Shown piece by piece: positions 17,266-25,114 of a stretch of DNA of 64,000 nt (position 1 is the stretch's first letter; each line of letters opens with the position of its first letter). The DNA comes from Myxococcales bacterium. GTDB lineage: Bacteria; Myxococcota; Polyangia; Nannocystales; Nannocystaceae. The stretch covers positions 225,812-289,811 of the forward strand of contig JAEUJW010000081.1 of NCBI GenBank assembly GCA_016793465.1, in the 5' to 3' direction. Both the position numbers and the translations under genes were made by a program. The notes under the pieces are model-generated. The model saw nothing but the letters and a program-made list of their open reading frames with translations, had not been told where the DNA came from and searched no databases.

Positions 17266-17339
17266 GGCGCCGAAGATAGCAAAGAAATTGCCGGCGGCGA
17301 CGCTGGCGCGCGTCGCCGGGGATCGGTTATCCCCCGGGC

Positions 17340-18407
17340 ATGACGACGCCCTGGATCCTGTACGGTGCCAACGGTTACACGGGGGAGCTGATCGCGGCGG
17401 CGGCGGCCGCGGAGGGGCTGCGGCCGCTGCTGGCCGGGCGCAACGCGGAGGCGCTGGCGCGCGTCGGCGGGCGCCTCGGGCTCGAGTGGCGGGCGTTCGA
17501 CCTGCAGGGCCCGGACGCGCTGGCGCGGCACCTCGAGGGCGCGCCGCTGGTGCTGCACGCGGCGGGGCCGTTCTCGGCGACGAGCGAGCCGATGGTGAGC
17601 GCGTGCCTGAAGGCGGGGGCGCACTACCTCGACATCACCGGCGAGGTCGAGGTGTTCGAGGCGTGCAAGCGGCGCGACGCCGAGGCGAAGGCCCGCGGGG
17701 TAGTGGTGATGCCGGGCGTGGGCTTCGACGTGGTGCCGTCGGACTGCCTGGCGCGCGCGGTCGCCGAGGCGCTGCCGGGGGCGATCCGCCTCGAGATGGC
17801 GTTCCAGGCGCTCGGCTCGATCAGCCGCGGGACCATGAAGACGATGATCGAGCACCTCGGCGAGGGCGTGCTGGTGCGCCGCGGCGGCGAGCTCGAGACG
17901 GTCGAGGCCGGGTCGCTCGCGCGGACCGTCGAGTTCGCCGGCAAGCCGCGGCGGGCGGTCGCGATCTCGTGGGGCGACGTGTCGACGGCGTATCACTCGA
18001 CCGGCATCGACGACATCACGGTGATGATGGCGCTGCCGCCGAAGCAGGCCAGGGGGCTCAAGTGGATGAAGCTGCTCGGCCCGCTGCTGCGGCGGAGGCT
18101 GATAATTAAAGGGCTGCAGGCGATCGTGGACCGCACGGTGACGGGGCCGGGCGAGGCGCTGCGCGAGCAGGGGCAGGCCCACCTGTGGGCGCAGGTGACG
18201 GCGGCCGACGGGCGCACGCTGGTCGGTCGGCTGCGCACGCCCGAGGGCTACAAGACGACGGTGATCACGGCGCTGACGTGCGTGCGCAAGGTGCTCGCGG
18301 GCGAGGCGCGGGCGGGCTATCAGACGCCGTCGTCGGCGTTCGGGGTCGACCTGATCCGCGGGCTGCCGGGGTTCACGCTCGAGATCGGGCCGGTGCAGCC
18401 GGGCTGA
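17340..18407 (+). CDS. Saccharopine dehydrogenase-like NAD(P)-binding reductase
   Basis: A 355-residue protein with the N-terminal Rossmann motif YGANGYTG (residues 8-15), LLAGRN, HAAGPFSATSEPMVSACLKAG and HYLDITGEVEV. These identify the saccharopine dehydrogenase-like / trans-acting enoyl reductase group, which reduces carbonyl or enoyl groups using NAD(P)H. True lysine-pathway activity is unlikely given the length and the lipid-reductase-like signature. The substrate cannot be told from context. The start ATG lies about 75 bases from the divergent kinase start. One AT-rich codon island (ATA-ATT-AAA) lies at 18102-18110. Confidence 0.8.
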   Translation: MTTPWILYGANGYTGELIAAAAAAEGLRPLLAGRNAEALARVGGRLGLEWRAFDLQGPDALARHLEGAPLVLHAAGPFSATSEPMVSACLKAGAHYLDITGEVEVFEACKRRDAEAKARGVVVMPGVGFDVVPSDCLARAVAEALPGAIRLEMAFQALGSISRGTMKTMIEHLGEGVLVRRGGELETVEAGSLARTVEFAGKPRRAVAISWGDVSTAYHSTGIDDITVMMALPPKQARGLKWMKLLGPLLRRRLIIKGLQAIVDRTVTGPGEALREQGQAHLWAQVTAADGRTLVGRLRTPEGYKTTVITALTCVRKVLAGEARAGYQTPSSAFGVDLIRGLPGFTLEIGPVQPG

Positions 18408-18491
18408 GCGTCGGCGCGGGGCGCAGCGCGCCGGCCTGACCGGCGCGTGTACGGGGACCGGTGCGGGCGGTATGGTGGGCCCGGAGGGCCG

Positions 18492-19151
18492 ATGGCGGGA
18501 GGCAAGTTCGCGGAGCGGGTGATGTGCTGGACGTGTGCGTCCCGCGGGGTGGTGACGCGGGCCGACCGGGTCGACGAGGGCGTCGAGGACGACCACTACG
18601 TGTGCGCGCTGGGCCACGCGTTCGGCGTCGACTGGCGCGGCCGGCCGCCGGGCGAGCCGCAGTGGCCGCCGGCGCCGGAGCTGGCCGCGAGCGTCCGCGA
18701 GGCGGCGGAGGCGGACCCGGAGGACGACGCGCCGGAGCCGGCGCCGGAGCGGCGTCTGGTCGCGGACACGACGGTGCGGCGGTTCGAGTACGGGGCGTCG
18801 CTCGCTCCGCCGGCGCAGCTGCTGGCGTGGCTCGCGGCGACGCGGGGCCGGCGGCTGCGGCTGCCGGTGGTGCTGACGCGCGGGCCGGTCGGGTTCTCGT
18901 TGAACGAGGCCCGGCTCGGCGCGGCGGCGGACGCATTAAAAATTCGCTGCGACGACACGGCGCTGGGGGTCGGGCTCGCGGAGCGGGCGAGGTACGCGGC
19001 CGGCGAGGCGCGGACGGTGGCGCTGTGGCTCGAGGGGCGCTGGCAGGGCGGGGAGGCGCGGGTGCTCGCGGTCGTCAAGGTCGGGGAGGTGGTCGAGCGC
19101 GACGAGCTCGAGGAGGCGGCGGCGGAGGTCGAGGCGGACGGGGGCGGGTGA
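18492..19151 (+). CDS. Hypothetical protein with N-terminal CxxC motif
   Basis: A 219-residue soluble protein. It starts with MCWTCASRGVV (a CxxC) and a later CALGHAF that could complete a small zinc site. An acidic Pro/Glu linker (about 60-90) leads to a C-terminal alpha/beta domain (FSLNEARLGAAADALKIRCDD, TVALWLEGRWQGGEARVLAVVKVGEV). No family is recognised. The ATG at 18492 follows GAGGGCCG. The last residues, ADGGG, and the stop are repeated downstream as part of a 62-bp duplication. An AT-rich codon cluster GCA-TTA-AAA-ATT is at 18934-18945. Confidence 0.55.
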   Translation: MAGGKFAERVMCWTCASRGVVTRADRVDEGVEDDHYVCALGHAFGVDWRGRPPGEPQWPPAPELAASVREAAEADPEDDAPEPAPERRLVADTTVRRFEYGASLAPPAQLLAWLAATRGRRLRLPVVLTRGPVGFSLNEARLGAAADALKIRCDDTALGVGLAERARYAAGEARTVALWLEGRWQGGEARVLAVVKVGEVVERDELEEAAAEVEADGGG

Positions 19152-19240
19152 GGCTGTCCGCGGGGACAGGTGAGGTCCGGGGCTGCGCGGACCCGGCGGA
19201 CGGGGGCGGGTGAGGCTGTCCGCGGGGACAGGTGACGCGG
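19133..19240. repeat. 62-bp duplication of gene tail plus palindrome
   Basis: The segment GCGGACGGGGGCGGGTGAGG followed by CTGTCCGCGGGGACAGGTGA occurs twice, with palindromes at 19154-19171 and 19216-19233, 62 bases apart. The first copy is the true 3' end and stop codon of the preceding gene; the second is a copy in the intergenic space before the convergent gene's end. Confidence 0.9.
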
Positions 19241-19256
19241 GCGGCCCTCGCGGCGC

Positions 19257-20537
19257 TCACCCGGCGCCGAGGTAGGTGAGCAGGGGCCAGGCGGCGAAGG
19301 CGAGGGCGAAGGCGAGGCACAGCAGGGCGTCGCCGAGCACGCCGGCGAGGCGGACGCGGCGCTGGGTGAGGAGGCCGCGCAGGCCGGTGGCGCGGCCGGC
19401 GGCGGCGGCGTGCCAGGGGCGCAGGTCGACGCCGAGGATGTTGTCGCAGCGGCAGTAGGGGCAGCGCACGAGCGCGTGGCTGGCGTGCTGGTCGGGCAGG
19501 GCGGCGCCGCAGCCGCGGCAGCGCGGGCCGCCGTCGTGGCGGGCGCCGAGGTCGATGAGGCAGGCGCGCAGGGCGACGCGGCGGGCGAACGGCGGGTTGG
19601 TGAGCACGGCGACCAGCACCGCGAGGCTGGCGCCGGCGAGGAACACCAGCACGGTGTTGCCCTCGCTGCCGAGGCCGCGCAGGCGCATCGGCGCGTAGAG
19701 GGCCGCGCCGATCAGCGGGGCGAGGAACACGAGGACGAGGGCGAGCAGCAGGTGACGGTTGGCGGCGCTCGCCCCGGGCTGGTCGAGCAGGCTGCGGATC
19801 AGCGGGCGCGCGGCCTCGGCCTCGCGGGCGAGCGCGGCGTCCTCGGCCAGGTGGGCGCGCACGGCGGGCGGGACGGGGACCTGCCGCTGGCACATGGGAC
19901 ATGTCACCGAGGACAGGTCGGTGGGCGCCAGCGCGGCGCCGCAGCCGGGGCAGCGCAGCACGTCGACGGCGGCCACGGCGGCGGGCGCGGGCTGGAGGTC
20001 GCGGGCGGACGCGGCGACCGGCGCGAGGCGGTGGACGGCGCGGATCTCGTCGAGGGCGACGACGAGGGCCTCGCGGTCCTCGGGCTGGTAGGCCTCGGCG
20101 ATGGGGAAGCTGCGGCCGTCGGTGGTGGCGACGAACAGCTCGTGGCCGCGGATCGGCTGGTCGGGGGCGCGCTTGTCGCTGTCGGTGACGTGGCAGCGCT
20201 CGGGCACCAGCGACGTCCAGGCGAGCTCGAGGCCGTGGTGGGGGCCGCCGTCGATGCGCAGGCCGGCGGGGCCGAGGATGAGGTCGCTGGCGCGGCAGCC
20301 GGACAGCGAGCCCCACACGAAGGCGATCCACAGGCCGGTGCAGACGACCAGCGCGAGCGCGACCAGGCGGACCTGCCAGCCGGGGGTGTCGACGAGGTAG
20401 GTGAACGCGAGGGCGGTGGCGTTGACGGCGATGGCCGCGGCGACGGTGCCCTCGACGAGCGCGCTGTGGCCGATCTGCAGCGGCATGCGCAGCTCGCCGG
20501 GGAGCGGCCAGTGCGGGGCGGCGGGCATCGGCGGCAT
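19257..20537 (-). CDS. Zinc-ribbon membrane protein (larger paralogue)
   Basis: A 426-residue protein with two N-terminal hydrophobic segments (about 28-75), a first zinc ribbon RCPGCGAALAPTDLSSVTCPMC (about 195-216), two further transmembrane helices (about 265-315), a second ribbon CRGCGAALPD...RCPYCRCDNIL (about 338-368) and a C-terminal helix. It shares this architecture with the product at 5586-6434. Function is unknown; a scaffolding or stress-sensing membrane role is possible. The start at 20537 has an alternative, MPLQIGHS, 51 bases later. The first ribbon's DLSSVTCP is encoded by a palindrome-like sequence of the dispersed family. Confidence 0.7.
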   Translation of the reverse strand: MPPMPAAPHWPLPGELRMPLQIGHSALVEGTVAAAIAVNATALAFTYLVDTPGWQVRLVALALVVCTGLWIAFVWGSLSGCRASDLILGPAGLRIDGGPHHGLELAWTSLVPERCHVTDSDKRAPDQPIRGHELFVATTDGRSFPIAEAYQPEDREALVVALDEIRAVHRLAPVAASARDLQPAPAAVAAVDVLRCPGCGAALAPTDLSSVTCPMCQRQVPVPPAVRAHLAEDAALAREAEAARPLIRSLLDQPGASAANRHLLLALVLVFLAPLIGAALYAPMRLRGLGSEGNTVLVFLAGASLAVLVAVLTNPPFARRVALRACLIDLGARHDGGPRCRGCGAALPDQHASHALVRCPYCRCDNILGVDLRPWHAAAAGRATGLRGLLTQRRVRLAGVLGDALLCLAFALAFAAWPLLTYLGAG

Positions 20538-20609
20538 GGTAGCCGGGACGCGCGGGCGAGTGCGTGCTCGCGGCGGGTCCGGTGCGCGGCGAGCTCGCCG
20601 ACGGCTGCG

Positions 20610-20860
20610 TGCGGGGGCGCGGCGGGCTGGGCGAAGGCGGTGAGGGTCGGCTACGTGCGCTCGGGCGGGCTGGGCGAAGGCGGTGAGGGTCGGCTACGTG
20701 CGCTCGGGCGGGCTGGGCGAAGGCGGTGAGGGTCGGCTGCGTGCGCTCGAGCGGGCTGGGCGAAGGCGGTGAGGGTCGGCTGCGTGCGCTCGGGCGGGCT
20801 GGGCGAAGGCGGTGGGGGTCGGCTGCGTGCGTTCGGGCGGGCTGGCGACGCGCGGCTCAC
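20610..20860. repeat. Tandem 43-bp repeat derived from the CBS gene 3' end
   Basis: A GCGGGCTGGGCGAAGGCGGT-containing unit recurs with anchors at 20622, 20665, 20708, 20751, 20794 and 20837, exactly 43 bases apart, with few differences. The leftmost copy (20610-20650) matches the final 40 bases of the CBS-domain gene (20861-20901) almost base for base, so the array is an amplified copy of that gene's 3' end. Confidence 0.92.
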
Positions 20861-21261
20861 TGCGGGGGCGCGGCGAGCTGGGCGAGGGCGGTGAGGGCGT
20901 CGGTGGTGGTGAACACGCCGAGCACGTGGCCGGGGTGGTTGGGGTCGACGACGATGGCGCTGCCGTGGTGGTGCTGGGCCATCTCGGCGGCGACGGCCCG
21001 CAGGTGGGCCTCGGGGCCGCAGGTGAACGGCACGGCGGTCATGACCTGGCGGACGGTGAGGCGCTCGAGGTCGCTGCCGTGGACCTCGGCGCCGGAGATG
21101 TCGCGGTCGCTGAGCACGCCGACGAGCTCGCCGTTGTCGACGACGGGCAGGTGATGCGAGCCCAGCTGGAACATGCGATCGCGCGCCTGGGTGAGGGTCA
21201 GGTCGCCGGCGATCGTCTCCGGCGAGGCCGTCATGAAGCTGCGAACGACGTGGGTCTGCAT
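20857..21261 (-). CDS. CBS-domain pair protein
   Basis: A 134-residue stand-alone CBS (Bateman) protein. The first CBS motif is VVRSFMTASPETI...ARDRMFQLGSHHLPVVDNGELVGVLSDRDI, the second TVRQVMTAVPFTCGPEAHLRAVAAEMAQHHHGSAIVVD...VLGVFTTTDAL. Such pairs bind adenosyl nucleotides and regulate partner enzymes or channels. The ATG at 21261 (MQTHVVRSFM) is chosen because the first CBS strand follows immediately. No partner enzyme is adjacent. Its C-terminal codons (TALAQLAAPPQ) are the source of the 43-bp array downstream. Confidence 0.87.
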   Translation of the reverse strand: MQTHVVRSFMTASPETIAGDLTLTQARDRMFQLGSHHLPVVDNGELVGVLSDRDISGAEVHGSDLERLTVRQVMTAVPFTCGPEAHLRAVAAEMAQHHHGSAIVVDPNHPGHVLGVFTTTDALTALAQLAAPPQ

Positions 21262-22174
21262 GGCAACCCGGCAAGTTATCACGGGTCGCCGGGCGGGCCC
21301 GGACAGGGGCTGCGCATTGCTTGCAGGCGCGGCGACGACGGCGGACACGCCGACGGTTCGGGCGGTGGGCGACGCGTGGCGATCGAGAGCTGTGCGGCGC
21401 TCGAGTCGTCAGGGGGTACGCGCCGGCGGGCTGCGTCGGCGGCTCACCCGCTCGGCCGCGAAGGGCAGGGCGACGACGTCGGGGCGTCGAGCACGGGACG
21501 CTCGGGCCGGGCTGTGCGAGACCGCGGGCGGTCGAGCGCCGCGACGAAGTCGACGCCACCGCCGCGGACCTCGACAGCTGCGAGTCGACGGTGCGCTGCG
21601 TCGACGAGCCGATCGACGAGCACGACGGCAACCACGACGACGAGCACGACGGCAACCACCCCGAGGCGCGCGGGGCCCGGGCCAGAGGCAGGGGCGGGTC
21701 GCGGCGGACGTTGCTGCCTCCGCGTGCGTTCGTCGCGGCGACGCGCCGCTCGACGACCCCGAGTCAGGCCTCCCGCCGATCGACGCGACCCGCCGCGCGG
21801 CGAGCCCGGGGTCGAATCGCAGGACCCGCCGCCGCGCTGCGGACCGGCCAGGGCGTGCTCGGCGGCGGCGGCGGGCGGGCGCGCATGCGCGCGGTCGCGT
21901 CGCGGCGCCGCGGGGCCGCGTCGCGGCGGCTGCGCGGTCGGCCGTCGGCGGATCTTCCTGGAAACAGGATGTGCACGCGAGCACAGTTCGCGGGAGGGAT
22001 GGCGCGCGCAGGCGGCCGAATGGCGCCGGTTCGCGGCGGACGCCGTTTTTTCCGGTTGGGGGCAGCAGCCGACGGTCCTGCAAAGTCACATGCGTGACGT
22101 GCCGGCGCTTTGAAATGAGCGGCGAACTCTCGACAACAACTGCTCTGGAGCCGCGCCGGCGACGGCCGGTCGGC
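21262..22174. other. Long intergenic region, no gene supported
   Basis: About 900 bases between the CBS gene and the protease promoter. Every frame gives Arg/Ala-rich translation with no domain, and no start with a ribosome site stands out. It contains two short direct copies of a CGACGAGCACGACGGCAACCAC segment (about 21613-21661) and an AT-rich T-run near 22044. I regard it as regulatory or decayed DNA. Confidence 0.45.
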
Positions 22175-22204
22175 TTGAAGTGCGCGCGTTCCCGTGCCTA
22201 CTCT
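22175..22204 (+). promoter_or_regulatory. Candidate promoter of the protease / polyglutamate operon
   Basis: TTGAAG (22175-22180) and TACTCT (22199-22204) are spaced 18 bases in an AT-richer stretch, 43 bases before the protease start codon. This is the only convincing promoter-like sequence before the 21-kb gene block. Consensus match is moderate. Confidence 0.35.
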
Positions 22205-22247
22205 GTGGTGAAGTCCCCCAAGAATTTCCAGGTTTCGAGGTTTTGTC

Positions 22248-24176
22248 ATGCAACGTCCTGATGCTCGCTTCTCCATCTGCTCCCGGGTGACCCCGGTCCT
22301 GCTCGTCGCGCTCGCGGGCGCTTGCAACTCGGACGACAGCCCGGGGATCGACACCGCGACCACGAGTTCGTCGAGCTCGGGCGGGAGCTCGAGCTCGGGG
22401 TTCGTGCCGACCACGGCTGTGGACCCGACCACCGGTTCGGTGGACCCGTCGACGACCACGGGGTCCGTGGACCCGTCGACGACCTCGACCGGGCCGGTCG
22501 ACCCGACCACGGGCCCGGTGCTGACGACCGACATCTCCACGAGCACGTCGACGACCGCGGACGACACGACGTCGTCGTCGACGAGCGAGGCGGAGAGCTC
22601 GACCGGGGAGTGCCCGCCGGAGGAGCCGCTGTGTCAGATCCCGCCGGAGGAGATGGTGCCGGAGGACAAGCCGGACGGTCTGCCGAGCCCGCTGCCGGGG
22701 GTCTACGACGACCAGGGCGAGGCGCCGCTGGACAACCAGGTGCGCGCGCTGATCGGGTTCCCGACGCGCGAGCGGGCCGCGCTCGAGACCAAGGTCAAGG
22801 CGATGTACGACCCGCAGAACCCGGCCTACGGCGAGTACATGACGGTCGACGAGTGGATGACCGGGCACGCGCCGCCGGTCGCGGACTTCGAGCTGATCAA
22901 GGACTGGCTCGAGTCGCGCGACTTCCAGGTCAACTTCGAGGCCAAGAACCGCATGCTGATCCAGTTCAGCGGGTCGGTGGCGGACTTCAACGAGACGTTC
23001 GACACCACGCTGCACATCTGCATGCGCAAGAACCCGCAGGCCGGCAACCCGCCGTTCCCGGTGTACTGCACGCTGACGTCGTTCACGCTGCCGCTGTTCG
23101 TGGCCAACCGGACCACCGGGCTGTTGACCGCGGACCTGCCGGCGGCCACGGGGGTGCTGCCGGGCGAGGCTGGCGTGGTCCAGGCCGACCCGCCGGGCGC
23201 GGGGGCGTTCAACCCCAACCAGATCGCGGTGGCCTACGAGGTCGACGACCTGTTCAACCTCGGCTTCACCGGTCAGGGCCAGACGATCGGCGTGATCGCG
23301 GCGGCGCACTACCACCAGAAGGACCTGCAGATCTTCTGGCTGTCGTTCGGCATCGACCGCGCGCTGCCGACCAAGCTCGAGCTGATGGAGCCGGTGGTCA
23401 CGCGCATCACCGAGACGATCCTCGACACCCAGTGGTCGACGTCGATGGCGCCCGGCGCCGACGTGATCGTCTACGAGGGGCCCGACGCGCGCAACACCTC
23501 GCTGATGTACGTGTTCAACGAGGCGATCGCGCGCAACGAGGCGGGCGTGCTGACCGACTCGTTCGCCCACCGCGAGGACTCGGAGCCCAAGCCGCTGCGC
23601 GACCAGTACGACCACTCGGCGCTGATGGCCGCGGCGCTCGGCATCACCGTGCTGTCGGCCTCGGGCGACTCGGGCCAGGTCGACGTGCCGTGCTCGAGCC
23701 CGTTCGTGACCTGCGTCGGCGGGACCGAGCTCGTCACCGACAACGTCGGCAACGTGATCAGCGAGACGGCGTGGAGCAGCTCGGGCTCGGGCGAGAACAA
23801 GTCGTTCGCGCTGCCGTACTGGCAGCAGGGCATCCCCGCGGCCAAGCGCGCGGTCGTCGAGGTCGCGCTCAACGCCGACCCGAGCTCGGGCATGTGGGTG
23901 CGTCGCTTCGGCGAGTGGCAGGTCTACGGCGGGACCTCGTTCTCGTCGCCGATCTTCGCCGGCGTGGTCGCGGTGATGAACAGCTACCTCGAGAGCATGG
24001 GCCAGCCGCGCATGGGCTTCATGAACCCGCAGCTGTACTTGAACGCGGGGGTGCGCGCGAGCTTCCGCGACGTCGTCCTCGGCGGCACGCCGATGTACGA
24101 CGCGGGCGTCGGCTGGGACTACCCGACCGGCTGGGGCGCGCCGCGGGCCAAGAAGCTGGCCGACGCCTGGCCGTGA
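22248..24176 (+). CDS. Sedolisin (peptidase S53) lipoprotein with pro-domain
   Basis: A 642-residue secreted serine-carboxyl protease. The signal peptide ends LAGACNSD (lipobox), followed by a Ser/Thr-rich linker to about residue 125 and a pro-kumamolisin activation domain (about 150-290). The S53 catalytic domain has Glu389 and Asp393 in TETILDTQW, the oxyanion Asp474 in SASGDSG and the nucleophile Ser564 in GGTSFSSP. A C-terminal calcium-site pattern, FRDVVLGG...YDAGVGWDYPTGWG, completes it. These enzymes work at acidic pH and self-activate. It lies 23 bases before the operon and may be co-transcribed with it, perhaps processing surface proteins or helping release polymer. That role is inference. 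Confidence 0.88.
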   Translation: MQRPDARFSICSRVTPVLLVALAGACNSDDSPGIDTATTSSSSSGGSSSSGFVPTTAVDPTTGSVDPSTTTGSVDPSTTSTGPVDPTTGPVLTTDISTSTSTTADDTTSSSTSEAESSTGECPPEEPLCQIPPEEMVPEDKPDGLPSPLPGVYDDQGEAPLDNQVRALIGFPTRERAALETKVKAMYDPQNPAYGEYMTVDEWMTGHAPPVADFELIKDWLESRDFQVNFEAKNRMLIQFSGSVADFNETFDTTLHICMRKNPQAGNPPFPVYCTLTSFTLPLFVANRTTGLLTADLPAATGVLPGEAGVVQADPPGAGAFNPNQIAVAYEVDDLFNLGFTGQGQTIGVIAAAHYHQKDLQIFWLSFGIDRALPTKLELMEPVVTRITETILDTQWSTSMAPGADVIVYEGPDARNTSLMYVFNEAIARNEAGVLTDSFAHREDSEPKPLRDQYDHSALMAAALGITVLSASGDSGQVDVPCSSPFVTCVGGTELVTDNVGNVISETAWSSSGSGENKSFALPYWQQGIPAAKRAVVEVALNADPSSGMWVRRFGEWQVYGGTSFSSPIFAGVVAVMNSYLESMGQPRMGFMNPQLYLNAGVRASFRDVVLGGTPMYDAGVGWDYPTGWGAPRAKKLADAWP

Positions 24177-24199
24177 CATCACCGGGCCGGGAGGCGACG

Positions 24200-25114
24200 A
24201 TGGGGCGGACCACGGCATCGACGCGCTGGACGATCGCGGCGGCGGGCGTCGCCGTGATCGCGGCGTGGTCGCTCGACGGGCTGACCGCGGCGATCGACGC
24301 CGGCCTGCACGCCGGCTACGCGCGCGCGCTGGCCGGCGAGAGCGCGACCCAGTCGGTGGTGCTCGTCGACGCCGACGACGGCGTCGACGACGGCGTCGAC
24401 CGCGAGGCCCTGGCCGCCGCGCTGGTCGCCGACGGCCCGCGGCTGGTGCTCGACCCCGAGGGCTGGACCGGCTGCGGGCTGCGCGGCTCGGCCCGGACAT
24501 GTCTCGCGGAGCATGTCCCCGGGGACAGGTCCGAAGAGTCCGGCGCGTGGGTGCGCCCGGGCTCGCCGGTGTTCGCGGCGCTGGCCGAGCTGGGGGCCGC
24601 GCGCGGCGGGCCGCTGTCGGTGCGCTACGTGGTCCGCCTGCCGACGGTCGCCGGCGAGCGGGTGGCGCGCGCGGAGATCCCGGCGGGCACGTTCGCCGGG
24701 CGCGTGGTGGTGGTCGGGCGCGCGGGCCCGGAGGCGCGGGTGGTGGCGACGCCGCTGGGGCCGATGAGCCCGGCGCAGGTCGAGGCGCAGGCGCTGCTCG
24801 GGGTGCTCGACGGCGCGGCGCGGGCGGGCGCGCCGGGCTGGCTGCGGGCGCTGCTGCTGGCGGGCTTCGCCGTGGCGACGGCGACGGCGGCGGGCCGCGG
24901 GGCGCGGGCGGTGCGGGTGGTGGCGGCGGCGTGGCTGCTGGCGCTCGCGGTCGACGCGGGGCTGTACGCGTCGGGGGTGGTGGCGCTCGGGGCGGCGGGT
25001 CCGCTGGTCGCGAGCGCGGCGGCGGCGACGGTGTGGATCGTGCAGGGTCGGGCGCGGGAGCTGCGCGGCCGCCCGGTCGCCGCCAGCGGTCTGCACAAGG
25101 TCTCCGGGGCGTGA
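24200..25114 (+). CDS. CHASE2-like membrane protein
   Basis: A 304-residue protein. An N-terminal signal anchor (WTIAAAGVAVIAAWSL) is followed by an extracytoplasmic alpha/beta domain with VVLVDADD, an RVVVVGRAGPEARVVATPLGPMSPAQVEAQALLGVLDGA segment and then three or four transmembrane helices. The VVVVGR...TPLGPMSPAQVEAQAL...LL pattern is the hallmark of CHASE2 sensor domains, but there is no kinase or cyclase output domain. It is the first gene of the overlapping operon; the GTG of the PgsC-like gene overlaps its TGA. A palindrome pair lies at about 24497-24530 in frame (HVPGDRSEESG). A sensory or assembly role in polymer synthesis is inferred from position. Confidence 0.6.
   Translation: MGRTTASTRWTIAAAGVAVIAAWSLDGLTAAIDAGLHAGYARALAGESATQSVVLVDADDGVDDGVDREALAAALVADGPRLVLDPEGWTGCGLRGSARTCLAEHVPGDRSEESGAWVRPGSPVFAALAELGAARGGPLSVRYVVRLPTVAGERVARAEIPAGTFAGRVVVVGRAGPEARVVATPLGPMSPAQVEAQALLGVLDGAARAGAPGWLRALLLAGFAVATATAAGRGARAVRVVAAAWLLALAVDAGLYASGVVALGAAGPLVASAAAATVWIVQGRARELRGRPVAASGLHKVSGA

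Noticed and set aside
21409..22089. Open frames in the 21.3-22.2 kb gap, including a Val-rich one at 21444-21659
   Set aside because: No start context, no motif and Arg-rich continuation; the hydrophobic run comes from a GTC/GAC-type repeat, so it is treated as non-coding.
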